Shown here: piece after piece, positions 48,860-61,800 of the stretch
Position numbering within the stretch: position 1 is the first letter of the stretch
How the letters are laid out: each line of letters begins with the position of its first letter
From: Deltaproteobacteria bacterium
GTDB lineage: Bacteria; Myxococcota_A; Polyangia; Polyangiales; Ga0077539
Direction of reading: 5' to 3'
DNA: 64,000 bases
Assembly: GCA_016704445.1 (NCBI GenBank)
Contig: JADJAE010000019.1
Location: 62,001 to 126,000, forward strand
Notes under the pieces: generated by a model
The model's database searches: none
Told to the model about the DNA's origin: nothing
The model's input: only the letters and a program-made list of their open reading frames with translations
Program-made: the position numbers and the translations under genes

Positions 48860-50512
48860 GCCACGGACGGTACCACCACGCGAGCGCCGGAGGCACGGCG
48901 ACGACGACGCACGAGGGCGAGCGCCAGGCCGAGCGCCGCGAGGGGCGCGGCGGAGGTCCCGGAGGCGGGCGTGGTGGTGGAGCAGGCGCAGCCACCCTGG
49001 GCGCGAGGGGCCACGGGCGAGGAGGCGGCGTCGTCGACCAGGGGGACGTCGCCGGCGTCGGGGGTCCCGGCATCGGGGGCTCCGGTGTCAGGGGCGCCCG
49101 TGTCGGCGGGGCCAGCGTCGCGGGGAGCCCGCGTCGGGCGGCGGGACGTACGGCGTGGTGGCGACGAGGCGCGAGAGGTTGCCGCTGGCAGTGTCGTAGC
49201 CGAGGGCGCACGACTCGATGGCCTGGTCGAACTCCGCCGCGAGGTCGTCGTCGACCTGGTCGGGCTGCACCCAGAGCACCCAGACCACGTCGAGGTCGCG
49301 CGGGGTGTCGGGGTAGGCCGGCACGCGGCGGCCGTTGGCGGCGATGACGTCGTCGATGGAGACGCCCACGCGGCGCCCGCGGACGGTCACCGTGCGGCCG
49401 GAGTACTCGGGCGACGAGTCGCGGTCGACGCCGCGCGGGAGCATGGTGGGCTCGGCGATGAGGAAGGTCGGGCGCACCGCGCAGGCCGGCACGAGGCCCA
49501 TGTTGTAGAGGTCGAAATCCGAGAAGCGGAACGACGGGCGCTCGGTGCGAAACTCCCCCGGGCTGATCTCCGTCCAGAGGTTGCCCTCCATGGGTGAGCC
49601 GCCGGTGTTGAAGAAGTAGCTCCAGTGCGCGCGGTTGACGGTCATCCCGTTGATCTCGTTGCCGCGGCCGAGCAGCGCGTCGCGGGTGAGGGGAGCCATC
49701 GGGGCCACGGCTCCGTCGGCGGTCGCCCCGTCCTGGGTCGCCGCGTCGGAGAGGCCGGCGTCGGTGACGGCGGCGCGTCGGTGGTGGCGACGGCGTCGGG
49801 GATGGGGCGCGCGTCCGAGGTGGCCGCGTCGACCGGGAGGCTCGCGTCGACGCTCAGGGACATGGCGTCGTCGGGGGCCGCCGTCGTTGGAGGTTCCGGC
49901 GTCGGGGGCGCCCTGGGGGAAGGGGGTGATCTCCAGCCGCGGGCCGTAGCGGTGACCGAACTCCTGCGTGCAGATGAGGTAGCGCCCGAAGTTGATGGAG
50001 CGGGGGTCGGTGTAGAAGCGCAGGGAGTTGAGGTAGAGGAAGCCGTCGAGGGGGAAGGCGGTGCTCAGCGCGCGGTTGTTGTCGAAGACCTCGGCGCGGG
50101 CGTCGGTGCTGCTGCGCTGGCCGATGCCCCGCACGTCGTTGCGGATCGGGAGGTAGAAGGCCAGCGGCTGCTGCGTGCTGGGGAGCTGCATCGTGGCGAG
50201 GTAGCGACCCTGGTGGAAGCCCTCGACCTCGTTGAGCGCGTTGGTGACCTCGTAGATGAACGTGTACATCTCCCGGGTGTTGGTGACCGGGAGGTTCTCG
50301 CCGTAGAGGGGCTCGGCGGGGTCGTCGGTGAGGATGTACCCGTGGCGCGTGACGCGGGCCACGACGATGGCCTCGGAGGCGGCGGAGGCGAGCGAGAGGG
50401 CGGTGGCGGAGAGCGCGGCGGTGGCGAGCAGGCGGCGGGGGCGGGCTTCACGAGCGGACCTCTCACGGGCGGGGGATGGAGGGCGCGCGGACCTATCACC
50501 GCCGCGCACCAC
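48856..50512 (-). CDS. Secreted protein with a MYXO-CTERM-like anchor, frameshifted
   Basis: Read from ATG 50512 through three frames to a TGA at 48856. It has a Sec signal, then a domain of about 160 residues with Leu-Ile-Cys-Thr-Gln-Glu-Phe-Gly-His-Arg, which resembles a zinc-protease HExxH motif with the first His changed to Gln. A shifted linker rich in Asp-Ala (49640-49860) follows, then a domain with Trp-Ser-Tyr-Phe-Phe-Asn. The last frame gives Gly-Gly-Cys-Ala-Cys-Ser, a Leu/Ala helix and an Arg-Arg-Arg-Arg tail: a MYXO-CTERM sorting signal (TIGR03901-like). It should be anchored to the cell surface. Confidence 0.6.
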
Positions 50513-50601
50513 GGAAACAGCGCCCCCGCTGCGGCGCAGGCTCCACGCAAAGCGTCGTCATGGGTGCGCTGGCGGGGCCGGGGAGTATACGCTGCGCCGC
50601 A

Positions 50602-50894
50602 GTGAGCACCGGTGACGGTCCAGGTGCGTATCGGGACGAGCGGCCGACCCTCGCGGCGGAGAACGCGCGGCTCAAGGCCGAGCTGGCGGCCCTCCACGGG
50701 GCGCGGCGGTCACGGCTGGGCGGGCGGCGCTGGCGCTGGCGACGGTGGCCGCGGACGCGTGGGTGTTCACGCTGGTCGTGGGCTGGGTCAACGCCCCGCG
50801 CGACGCCGAGGTGTGGCTCGGCTGGGCGGTGGCGGCGCTCACGGTGGGAATGAACGTGGTCGCGGCGAAGCGCTTGCTGCGCCGGCGGACCTGA
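50602..50894 (+). CDS. Small membrane protein, one frameshift
   Basis: About 97 residues from GTG 50602. The start has a helix with Leu-Ala-Ala-Glu-Asn-Ala-Arg-Leu-Lys (coiled-coil-like). A shift near 50705 leads to a frame with two membrane helices (Ala-Trp-Val-Phe-Thr-Leu-Val-Val and Trp-Ala-Val-Ala-Ala-Leu-Thr-Val) and a basic tail. It ends 14 bases before the SPFH gene, so the two are probably partners. Similar in layout to the small protein after prs. Confidence 0.45.
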
Positions 50895-50908
50895 GAAGAG
50901 GGACAGCG

Positions 50909-52034
50909 ATGGCAAAGACTGGCAACACCGTGCACTTCAACCCCGAGGGGATCGGAGGCATCCTGCGCGCAAGGGGCTCACGCTCGGGCTCCTGGTGCTG
51001 GCGATGCGTCGTCGGGTCGGCGAGCTGCGCGCGCGTCGACCCGGGGCACGTGGGCATCCGGGTGAAGCTCGCGGGCAGCGCGCGGGGGGTGCAGGACGCG
51101 CCCATCGTCACGGGCTGGGTGGCCTACAACCCGCTCACCGAGATGGTCGTGGAGTTTCCGACCAGCGTGCAGAACATCGTCTGGAGCAAGGACGTCCACG
51201 AGGGCTCGCCCGCCGACGAGTCGATCACCTTCGCGTCGTCCGAGGGCGTGAGCGTCAACGCCGACGTGGGCCTCGCGTTCCATGTGGAGGCGCAGCGGGC
51301 CCCGCGGCTCTACGCCCGCTTCCGCCAGCGCGACGTGCTGGTGCTCGCCCACGGGTACGTGCGCAACGTCGTGCGCGAGGCGCTCAACGAGGGCGCCGCG
51401 GTGATGCCGGTGCAGCAGATCTACGGCGCCGGCAAGACGCGGCTGCTCAACGAGAGCCTCCAGCGCGTGGTGCAGCGCCTCGGCGACGACGGCTTCGTGA
51501 TCGATCAGCTCACGTTCAACTCGGCGCTGCGCCTGCCCGACAACGTCGTCGCGGCCATCAACCGCGCGATGGAGGCGACGCAGAACGCCATCCAGGCCGA
51601 GAACCGCGTGCGGCAGACGCGCGCCGAGGCCGAGCAGGCCGTGGCCCAGGCCCGCGTCGCCGCCGCGGCCCCCCGGCAGCGCGCCCAGGGCGAGGGCGAC
51701 GCGCTGCTCATTCGCGCGCGGGCCGAGGCGCAGGCCAACGAGATCATCCGTCTCTCGATGAACCGCGACGTCATCGCGTACCGCCAGCTCGAACGCTGGG
51801 ACGGCCACCTCCGGGTGGTCACCGGCGGCGGCAACGTCCCGATGATGACCCTCGACACCACGCAGGTGCTCGCAGCTCCCCGAGGCCGAGCGCCGGGCGC
51901 GGCTGCGTGAGCTCCTCGGCGTCGCGGCGCCGGCCACCACCGCGGGCGCGAGGCCCACCGGCAACGAGCCCGACGCCGACGCCCCCGCGCAGCCCGCGCT
52001 CCCCACGGGCGTCGCCATCACCCCGACTCCCTGA
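50909..52034 (+). CDS. SPFH/band-7 (prohibitin-like) protein, frameshifted at both ends
   Basis: About 375 residues from ATG 50909. The start shows a membrane helix that is out of frame (about 50965-51030; the neighbouring frame reads Leu-Gly-Leu-Leu-Val-Leu-Ala), then Val-Asp-Pro-Gly-His-Val-Gly-Ile and the SPFH domain: Glu-Gly-Val-Ser-Val-Asn-Ala-Asp-Val, Arg-Asn-Val-Val-Arg-Glu-Ala-Leu. A coiled coil rich in Ala, Glu and Arg follows. Near 51870 a shift moves to a frame ending Pro-Thr-Pro-TGA at 52034. Such proteins form rings at membranes, often with proteases. N-terminal signal may be a lipobox (Ser-Ala-Ser-Cys). Confidence 0.7.
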
Positions 52035-52078
52035 AGCGCCCACAGAGGCACCGGAGCACCGGCGCCGGTCGCGTGAGC

Positions 52079-53335
52079 TTAACCGCTCTCGCCGACGTCG
52101 ACGCCCGGGTGCAGCTCCCGATCGCGCTCGATCACCCTTTGTCGCGCGGCGTCGTCGAGGCTGCCCCAGATCTCTTCATGGAGGACGCGCGCCCGCTCGC
52201 TGACGGGGTCCGACCGGCGCGCGGCGACGCGGCTCCATAGCGCCGCGCCCTCGCGGTCCACCGGGCCGCCCTCACCGGTGGCCAGCTGCTTCGCCATCAC
52301 GAACTGGCAGCGAGGCACTCCTTCCCCAGAGCCCAGATCCATGCCCTGCTCTGCGAAGCGGCGCGCCTTCACGGGGTCGCGCCCGATGGGATGTCCCGCG
52401 AACTCGCCCTCGTCGAACATCTCGGCGGCCACCGCGATGGCCCCCGATGCGCCTCCCTCCGCAGCGAGCTCCCAGCCGCGCGAGGCCCGCGCGAGATCGA
52501 CCGGAGCGCCCTTCGCTCCGCTGGTCAGGTGGCGGGCGATGTCGATCCCTGCGTCGGTGCGACCGAGCTCGATCGCGCGCAGATACCAGCGCTCGGCGTC
52601 CTTCCAGGTCTTCGCGAGGTGGCCCAGTCGGAGGGCCGCGAGGCCGAAGCCACCAGCCGCGGATCGCTCGTAGAGCGCGGTCGCTTCCTTCTTCTTCTTC
52701 TTCTCGATCCGGAGCCCGAGCTCGAAGGCGCAGCGAGCGTCTCCCCGCTCGGCGCCGCGCTGCCAGTGCGAGAGCGCGAGGGCCTGTCCGCCCGGCGCGT
52801 CGCCTGAGTCCACGAGTCGACCGAGGAGCCAGGTCGCCCAGGTGTCCCCCCGCTCGTCGGCGCTGGTGAGCCACGGCAGCAGGGTCGGCAGCTCGTGGGG
52901 CGCGGGGCTCGGCGTGTCGGAGTCGCCGATGTCCGAGAGGAGGCGCGCCACCCGGTCGGAGGCAGGAGCCTCGGCGGCGCGGGCGCGGGCGTTCTCGCTC
53001 TCGATCATGTCCTCGGGCGTCGCGCTGGCGCGGCACCGTATGGCGAACGCGACGTCCTCCCACGCATCTTCGCGACCGAGCGCCACCGCGCATCGAAGCC
53101 ATTGCTCGGCCTCGGCCCTGAGCGCCTCGATCCCATCGCCTCCGAGACGCCACGTCTCGGAGAACGAGAGCTGAAGGGCGAGCAGCCCCCGTCGGCGGGC
53201 CGCGGGCGCAGAGCCGGCGTCGGCCGCCAGCTCGTAGAGACGGATGGCCTCACCGCGGTTGCGAGCGAGCTCGGCGCGATGTCCGAGGTCGAAGGCGCGG
53301 TCGGCGCTGAGCTGCGCCGCGACAGGATCATTCAT
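52079..53335 (-). CDS. SEL1/TPR-like repeat protein
   Basis: 418 residues from ATG 53335. Many helical repeats of about 36 residues with Ala-x-x-x-Gly-x-x-x-Ala patterns, for example Ala-Leu-Ser-His-Trp-Gln-Arg-Gly-Ala and Ala-Leu-Tyr-Glu-Arg-Ser-Ala-Ala-Gly-Gly, which are SEL1-like repeats. No signal peptide or membrane segment, so cytoplasmic. A Lys-rich stretch (about residue 216-220) is unusual. Such proteins hold other proteins together. Convergent with SPFH, divergent from nothing close; function unknown. Confidence 0.75.
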   Translation of the reverse strand: MNDPVAAQLSADRAFDLGHRAELARNRGEAIRLYELAADAGSAPAARRRGLLALQLSFSETWRLGGDGIEALRAEAEQWLRCAVALGREDAWEDVAFAIRCRASATPEDMIESENARARAAEAPASDRVARLLSDIGDSDTPSPAPHELPTLLPWLTSADERGDTWATWLLGRLVDSGDAPGGQALALSHWQRGAERGDARCAFELGLRIEKKKKKEATALYERSAAGGFGLAALRLGHLAKTWKDAERWYLRAIELGRTDAGIDIARHLTSGAKGAPVDLARASRGWELAAEGGASGAIAVAAEMFDEGEFAGHPIGRDPVKARRFAEQGMDLGSGEGVPRCQFVMAKQLATGEGGPVDREGAALWSRVAARRSDPVSERARVLHEEIWGSLDDAARQRVIERDRELHPGVDVGESG

Positions 53336-53398
53336 GAGCAGCCGTTCGTGGGTGTCCCCCGTTGGACGACGGCTTCATACCGCAGATGTACCGATCGA

Positions 53399-54730
53399 TC
53401 AGAACGACTGGCAGATGCCGCTCGCGCAGGTGTTGCTGCAGCACTGGTTGGTCCGGGTGCAGGGCTGGAAGGCCCGGAGGCACATGGTGATGCGGCAGGT
53501 TCCCTGGGCGCACGAGCCGGAGCAGCAGTGGGAGCCCTGGGTGCAGGGGCCGTCGAGGGGGCTGCACGTGGTGTCGCAGCGTCCGCCGAGGCACCGCTGG
53601 TTGCAGCAGTCGATGTTGGTGGTGCAGACGCCGCCGGGGTTCTCGCAGGTGCGCTCGCAGCGCGAGGAGAAGCTGCAGCGGTTGCCCGCGCAGCACCAGG
53701 AGGTGCTCAGGCAGAACACGCCGGTGCCCGCGCAGGAGGCCTGGCGGCAGATGCCCGCGGAGCAGCTGCGGGAGCAGCACTCGCCGTCCGTGGCGCAGGT
53801 CGCGCCCTCGCGCGAGCAGGTCGTGGCGGTGCGGCAGACGCCGCTGGAGCACATCAGCCCGTCGCAGCACCCGGCGCCGCAGGCCTGTCCCATCACCGAG
53901 CAGGTGGCCCCGGCCTGGCAGGTTCCGCTGGTGCACGTCAGCCCGTCGCAGCAGCCGGCGCCGCAGGGCTGCCCCCGAGGCGAGCACAGGGTGGGTGCCC
54001 GGCAGGTGCCCGCGCTGCACGTCAGCCCGGTGCAGCACCCGCTCCCGCAGGGCTGACCGTCGGCGCTGCAGGTCGTGGCGGCCTGGCAGGTTCCGTCGGT
54101 GCAGCGAGAGCCGGTGCAGCACTCGCCGTCGTACACGCAGCGGCTCCCGCTCGGGCGACAGACGCAGGTTCCGCCGGTGCAGAGCATGTAGCCGCAGCAC
54201 TGGAGGGAGCTGGTGCAGGCGCGGCCCCCGGCGCTGCAGCAGATGCGGCTGGTCGGCGCAGGCTGACAGTCGAGGCCAGGGCAGCAGGAACCATCGGCGG
54301 CGCAGGCCGAGCGCACCGCCAGGCAGGCGGGGACGTCGGGGAGAACGGGCACGTCGGGGACCACGGGCACGTCGGGGACCACGGGCACGTCGGGGCGGTC
54401 GATGGGCGCGACGACGTCGGGGGCGGTGACGACATCGGGGCGGTCGATGGGCGTGACGACATCGGGGCGGTCGACGGGCGCGACGACGTCGATGGGCGCG
54501 ATGACGTCGACGGGCGCGACGACATCGGTGGGCGCGACGACGTCGGTGGGCGCGACGACGTCGGTGGGCGCGATGACGTCGGCGTCCTGGGCGGTGGCTC
54601 CATCGAGCTCCGAGGCGGCGTCCGAGGAGCTCGCGTCACCGCTCAAGGGAGGGAGCGAGCCCGTCGCGGTCGGAGAGCACGCGGCGAAGCACAAGAGGAG
54701 CGGGAGAAGACCCACGGAAAGGCGGCGCAT
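53399..54730 (-). CDS. Large cysteine-rich surface lipoprotein
   Basis: 443 residues from ATG 54730. Signal with lipobox Cys-Phe-Ala-Ala-Cys near residue 18. A 100-residue spacer repeats Val-Ala-Pro-Thr-Asp-Val and Ile-Asp-Arg-Pro-Asp-Val. The last 300 residues are repeats of about 28 residues with Gly-Gln-Pro-Cys-Gly-(Ala/Ser)-Gly-Cys-Cys-(Asp/Thr)-Gly-Leu-x-Cys, giving more than 50 cysteines. Each repeat looks like a small disulphide-knotted domain. It is exported and lipid-anchored; adhesion or coat role is inference. In frame throughout. Confidence 0.75.
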   Translation of the reverse strand: MRRLSVGLLPLLLCFAACSPTATGSLPPLSGDASSSDAASELDGATAQDADVIAPTDVVAPTDVVAPTDVVAPVDVIAPIDVVAPVDRPDVVTPIDRPDVVTAPDVVAPIDRPDVPVVPDVPVVPDVPVLPDVPACLAVRSACAADGSCCPGLDCQPAPTSRICCSAGGRACTSSLQCCGYMLCTGGTCVCRPSGSRCVYDGECCTGSRCTDGTCQAATTCSADGQPCGSGCCTGLTCSAGTCRAPTLCSPRGQPCGAGCCDGLTCTSGTCQAGATCSVMGQACGAGCCDGLMCSSGVCRTATTCSREGATCATDGECCSRSCSAGICRQASCAGTGVFCLSTSWCCAGNRCSFSSRCERTCENPGGVCTTNIDCCNQRCLGGRCDTTCSPLDGPCTQGSHCCSGSCAQGTCRITMCLRAFQPCTRTNQCCSNTCASGICQSF

Positions 54731-54930
54731 CGCGTGTCGATACAACCCCGCGCGGAGGGCTGCAATTCCGGAGCAATGCCGGAGCGGCTCCCGGATGCGC
54801 GGAGCCTCGGCGCGCCACGAAAGCGTGTGCGCACGTGGCCGCAGGTCATGCCGGGGGTTAGACTGCTCGATCGTGCGCGGTGTCGCGCGCAGACATAGGA
54901 GAGGGGCGCTACGGGGGACGGAGCAGGCCA

Positions 54931-56253
<1,323 letters not shown>

Positions 56254-56261
56254 GGTGATGC

Positions 56262-57372
56262 ATGGACCCACGAGTGCGCCGACCAGCCCTTCTCCTCGCG
56301 GTAGCGCTCGCCCTCCACGAGGGCGTCGCGGCGGCGCAGACCTCGTGTGACGACGAGGCCGTGCGGGCAGGAAATGAGCTGCGCCGCTCGGGCAACGACG
56401 ACGCGGCGCTCGCGGAGTTTCGCCGCGCATGGGAGGCGTGTCACACCCCGCGATCGAGGGCGCAGATGGCCCTCGCGGAGGCCGCGCTGGGCCGCTGGAT
56501 CGAGGCCGACGAGCACTTCGGAGAGACGCTCGCCAGCGGCGGAGACCCATGGATCGAGCGCAACCGCCGACGCCTCGAGGCGGTCCGGGCGCAGGTCGCG
56601 GAGCACATCGGATACCTGGAGCTGCGCGGCGGGGTCCCAGGGGCGGAGGTGCTGATCGACGGACGCCCCGCAGGCACGATGCCGCTGAGCGGTCCGCTGC
56701 GGGCCGTGGCAGGGACCGCGTCGGTGACGGTGCGGGCGCCGGGCTACCTGCCGATCACCCGCTCGGCGGTGATCACCGCGGGTCAACTGGTGAGGGAGAG
56801 CTTCGAGATGGTCCGAGAGCCCGAGGTGGCGCCGCCCGCTCCGCCGCCTGCGCCGCCGCCTGCGCCGCCGCCTGCGCCGCCGCCTGTCGTCCGAAGTGCC
56901 CCTCCGCCACCGCCTCCAGCGCCGATGCCGTCGCCGATGCCTGCGGCTATCGCGACCCCGGCGAGACCGGCCGTCGAGGTCTTCCAGGCTCCAGCGGTGC
57001 GCGCCCCGAGCGACTCGTCGGGGAGCCTGCAGCGGAGCCTCGGCTGGGTCGCGGCAGGCGGCGCGCTGCTGGCCATCGGAGGCGGCGTCTGGGCGCTGGC
57101 GGCCCGAGAGAGCGCCCTCCAGGACCACAACAACCCCGCGCTCGCCTGCACCATGAACGACCGTCGGACGGTGTGCTTCGAGGCCGCTCGACACCGCCGA
57201 CGGTCTGCAGACGCTGGCCATCGCTGGCTTCGTGGGAGGCGGGGCGCTTGCGGTGACGTCGCTGGTGTTGTTCCTGACGGCGCCGAGCAGCCCGAGGCCG
57301 AGGTCGTCGGCGGGCCTCGGCTGCGGGAGGGGCCCCGGTACGGTGGGCCTCACGTGCTCGCTGGCCTTCTGA
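56262..57372 (+). CDS. PEGA-domain secreted membrane protein, one frameshift
   Basis: About 370 residues from ATG 56262. A Sec signal (residues 1-24), a helical TPR-like part with Ala-Leu-Ala-Glu-Phe-Arg-Arg-Ala-Trp near 50, a PEGA domain at about 118-185 (Gly-Ala-Glu-Val-Leu-Ile-Asp-Gly), then Ala-Pro-Pro-Pro repeats. A helix follows near 265-280. At about 57185 the frame shifts and the new one gives a second membrane helix (Gly-Gly-Gly-Ala-Leu-Ala-Val-Thr-Ser-Leu-Val-Leu) and a TGA at 57370. Paired with the kinase, it may be its ligand or substrate. Confidence 0.65.
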
Positions 57373-57415
57373 ACGCGCTCTCCGGGCCGACGCCCGCTCC
57401 TCGAAGGGAGGGCTC

Positions 57416-58565
57416 ATGTCGACAATGCCTGAATGGAACCCACGGAGCTCGGCCCTCGCGCTGATGCTCGCGACGACCTGTGCCGCCGCCGGCTGCTCGT
57501 CGCCGACCTTCGCCGACGCAGGCGTAGACCAGCCCGTCGTCCTCGACCACCCGGACCCCAAAGGGCCCCTCGACTCGGGACCCCGCCAGGACGCCTCGAC
57601 GGCGTGCCCGACGGGGCAGGCGCGCTGCGGCCCGGCCTGCGTCGACCTATCGAGCGACACCCGCCACTGTGGGGCCTGCGGCCGCGTCTGCCCGGCGGGC
57701 GTGGCGTGTCGTGCGGGAGCGTGCCCTCCCTCCAACGACGACCGCGCCTCGGCGACGCCGATCGCGCTGACGCCCGCCGAGCTGGTGCTCTCCGGCAGCA
57801 CCGACGGCGCCACCTTCGACGGACCGACGGGCTGCGGGAGCGGGGCGCCCAACGTCTGGTACTCCCTCAGGCTCGCTCAGCGCGCGGTCGTGTACGCCGA
57901 CACCGCCGGGTCGACCTACAACACGAAGATCTACCTCGTCGACGCCGCCGGGGCGGTGGTGTCGGGCGCATGCAACGACGACTCGGGCTGCACCACCGGG
58001 GGCTTCACCAGCGAGCTCCAGTCGCGCCTCGCGAGGTTGCTCGCCGCGGGCTCCTATGCGATCGCGGTGTCGGGCTCGAGCGCCACCGACCGGGGAGTTC
58101 ACGCTGCGGGTGCAGAGCATCCCGACGAACTACGGGAACTTCTTCTACGACGCCCCCATCGCCGGATCGATGACCGTGAGCGACAGGCTGGTGGGCACCT
58201 CGGCCCGCGCTCCGCTCTGCGAGCGGGGCGACTCGGGCGAGGACGTACGGTGGTTCGTGAGCTGCGGCGGGGCGGCGAGCTCGCTCTTCAGCGTGTGCCG
58301 CTCCGACGGAGGCTCCTTCGTGCGCGCCATCGGAGCCTCCCTCTACGACCCGGTGCTCTACGTCTACAGCGGGCTGACGGGCGCGCAGGTGCAGTGCAAC
58401 GACGACGGAGGCGATGCCTACAACTGTCGAGGCACCGGCGGAGACACGCAGAACTACGGCTCTCGCATCAGCGCGCCGATGCCCCGAGGGATCAGCGCGC
58501 TGGTGGTCGACGAGCGCCTCACCCGCAACGGGATGAACTACACCCTCCACTACGAGCTGCGCTGA
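57416..58565 (+). CDS. Surface lipoprotein with a Cys-rich start, one frameshift
   Basis: About 382 residues from ATG 57416. Signal with Ala-Ala-Gly-Cys lipobox at about residue 27. Near residue 65-105 lies Cys-Gly-Pro-Ala-Cys-Val-Asp-Leu-Ser-Ser-Asp-x-x-x-Cys-Gly-Ala-Cys-Gly, a Cys-rich block common in myxobacterial surface proteins. Two similar beta domains follow, each with Val-Trp-Tyr-Ser or Trp-Phe-Val-Ser and Cys-Asn-Asp-Asp. A shift near 58095 in the spacer between them is likely an error. Function not known. Confidence 0.6.
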
Positions 58566-58852
58566 AGCACCCATCGACGGCCGCTGAATCGGGGCGAGCG
58601 GAAGAAGGGAAATACGCCTCGTGGCCCGATGCGCTGTGGAGCCAGGGTGGCGGCTGCGTAGCCGTCGTCGTGGGTTCGTGCGTCACCCCGACGCCGCGGT
58701 GTGTAACGCGCGATGCGACGACGAGAGCACGCACCCGCGCAGACTTGGACGCGCGTTGCTCTTCCCCTCCGGATTCTCTACTCACGCGGCCGTTCGCGGG
58801 CTGACGGCGCTCCTCCACGAGCGTCGTCGTGACGCCGTGAGAGGAGCCACCG

Positions 58853-61800
58853 ATGACGACGCAGGACCCCACCTCCGTGACGCCCACGCGCACGACGCTC
58901 CGCCCCGACGCGCAGGAGCCGAGGCACTTCGCGGCCCAGGCCTCGCAGCCTCCGCTCTTCGGCGCGGCCCGGGTCGGAGAGGCCCGCGTCGCGGTGGTGT
59001 TCGGCGGCCAGGGGGGACAGTGGCTCGATGGGCTGAGGGAGTTGCACCACGCGCACGCGGCGGTGCGTACGCTCGTCGGCGCCGCGACCGAGCGGCTGCG
59101 CGCCTCTGCCTCCGACCCTCGGCTCAGCGCGCTCGCCACGCCCTCGCGAGGCTTCGACCTCGCCCGCTGGGTCGAGCACCCCGAGTCCGCTCCCCCTCCG
59201 GAGGTGCTCTCCAGCTCGCTCATCTCCCAGTCGGGGATCTTCCTCACCTCCGTCGCTCGCCTCCTCGCCATGGGCGAGCGCGGCTTCGACCTCGACGCCC
59301 TCGCCTCGCTCTCGACCGCCGCCACGGGCCACTCCCAGGGCGTCATGGCCGCGCTCCTCTTCGCCGAGGGCCACGGCTTCCCCGGGCTCGTGCGCCGCGC
59401 CTCGGAGATCGCCAGCTACTTCTTCTGGCAGGGCTACCGGATGCAGGAGTCCTTCGTGCTCCCGACGGTGCAGCCCGCGGTGCGCGCCGCCGCTGCGCAG
59501 GCTGGCATCGGCGAGCCTTCGCCCATGGCCGCGGTGGCGGGCCTCACCGACGCGCTCCTCGCCGAGGCGCTCGCGAAGTTTCACGCGGCCAACCCGCAGC
59601 TGCCGCCCATCGATGTCTCGCTCGACAACGGCTACGTGCGCAAGGTGCTCTCCGGGCCTCCCGCCTCGCTGGTGGCCTTCGCCCGGGCGCTCGCGGCCTT
59701 CCGCGTCGCCGAGGCGCAGGCCTTCGCGAGGGGCCGCCTCGGTCGCCGGCCGCTCGACTTCACCTGGGAGTTCGTCGACGCCTCGGCGCCCTTCCACTCC
59801 CGCTACATGGAGCACGGCCGCCGGGCGCTGCCGCACGACCTCGCCAGGGAGGGCATCCGCTTCGCCCCCGCGGCGCTGCGCCTCCCGGTGCTGGGCAACG
59901 ACGGCTCCGACCTCCGACTGGCCGCCGACGACGCGGCGCTGCTCTCCTCGCTGCTCCGGATGCAGCACGTCGAGCCGGTGCGCTGGGGCGCCGTCTGCGC
60001 CGCGCTCCGGGCGAGCCACCGTGACGGCGTCACCCACGTGCTCGACTATGGTCCCGGCGACGCGGTGGCCAGGCTCACCGGGCTCAACTGCCGGGGCTAC
60101 GGGGTGCACGTCTTCCCGCTCGCCACCGAGGCCGGCCGACGAGACGCCGCGGCGCCCAGGGAGCAGCTCCCCAGAGGCGCGGACTACCGACGCTACGCCC
60201 CGACGCTCCGGCGCACTCCGACCGGCGAGGTGTCGCTCGACAACGCCTTCCGCCGCGCCACCGGGAGGCCGCCGGTATTTCTTCCGGGCATGACCCCCAC
60301 CACGGTGGAGGCGCCCATCGTGGCCGCGGCGGCCAACGCGGGCTTCGTCAGCGAGCTCGCGGGCGGAGGCCAGGTCACCGAGCGCCACTTCCGGCTGCGC
60401 GCCAGGGAACTCTCCCGGCTGCTGGAGCCCGGAGCGGCCTACGTGGTCAACCTGCTGCACCTCGACCCCTACCTCTGGAGCCTTCACTGGAAGGGCGAGG
60501 GGCTGGTGCGACGCCTCCGCTCCGAGGGTGCGGCGATCGAGGGGGTGACGGTCTCCGCGGGCGTTCCGGAGGTGGCCGAGGCCAAGGAGCTCATCGAGGC
60601 GTGCAGGGCGCTGGGCATCGGGCTCGTGTCCTTCAAGCCGGGGACGGCGAAGCAGATCAAGTCGGTGCTGGAGATCGCCCGGGCCTGCCCCGACGCGACC
60701 ATCGGCATGCAGGTCGAGGGCGGCAAGGCCGGCGGCCACCACTCCTGGGAGGACCTCCGCGACCTGGTGCGCGCCAGCTACCACCAGGTGAGAGAGCTGC
60801 CCAACGTGGTGCTGAGCGTGGGCGGCGGCATCCGCAACGAGGGCGACGCGTGGCAGTGGCTGAGCGGCCAGTGGAGCGAGCGCCTCGGGCTCGCGCCGAT
60901 GCCCGTCGACGCGGTGTTTCTCGGGACGCTGACGATGGCCGCGAAGGAGGCGATGACCTCTCCGCAGGTGAAGGCCCTCCTCGCGAAGACCCGAGGCACC
61001 GACGAGTGGGTCGCCCAGGGCGCCTCGAAGGGCGGCATGACCAGCGGCAAGAGCCAGCTCGACGCGGACATCCACTACGTCGACAACACCGCCGCGCGCG
61101 TGGGCCGGATGCTCGACGACGTGGCAGGCAACGAGGCCGCGGCGCTCGCCCGCAAGGCCGAGATCGTGGCCGCGCTCTCCGGGACCGCCAAGCCGTACTT
61201 CGGCGACCTCACGGAGATGTCCCCCGCCGCGGTGCTGCGGCGCATGGTGGCCCTCATGGCCATCGGCCGCTCGACCGACTACGACGACGGTCGCTGGCCC
61301 GACCCGTCGTACCGCCAGCGCGTGCAGGACATGGCGCTGCGCCTGGAGGAGCGACTCGCCACCCGCGAGGGCCCGTCGGTGCTGCGCTCGCTCTCCGACC
61401 TCGACGACCCGGAGGCCTTCGTGGCCCGCTTCGTCGAGGCTTACCCCGAGGCCGAGCGGGCGACGCTCACCCGCTCCGACGCGGACTACTTCGTCCAGCG
61501 GGTGTGCGCCCGCCCGGGCAAGCCGGTGAACTTCGTGCCTGCGATCGATGGCGACGTGAGGCGCTGGTACAAGTCCGACGCGCTCTGGCAGAGCCACGAC
61601 GACCGCTACGACGCCGACCAGGTGCTGATCATCCCCGGCCCCGAGGCGGTGCAGGACATCGCCCGGGTCGACGAGCCCGTCGGAGAGATGCTGGGCCGCT
61701 TCGTGGCCTACGGCGTGGCGCAGCTCGAGGCTTCGGGACAGCGCCCGAGAGACGCCCGCGACGCCATCGACGCCGCAGGGCTCGCTCGCGCCGCCGCCGC

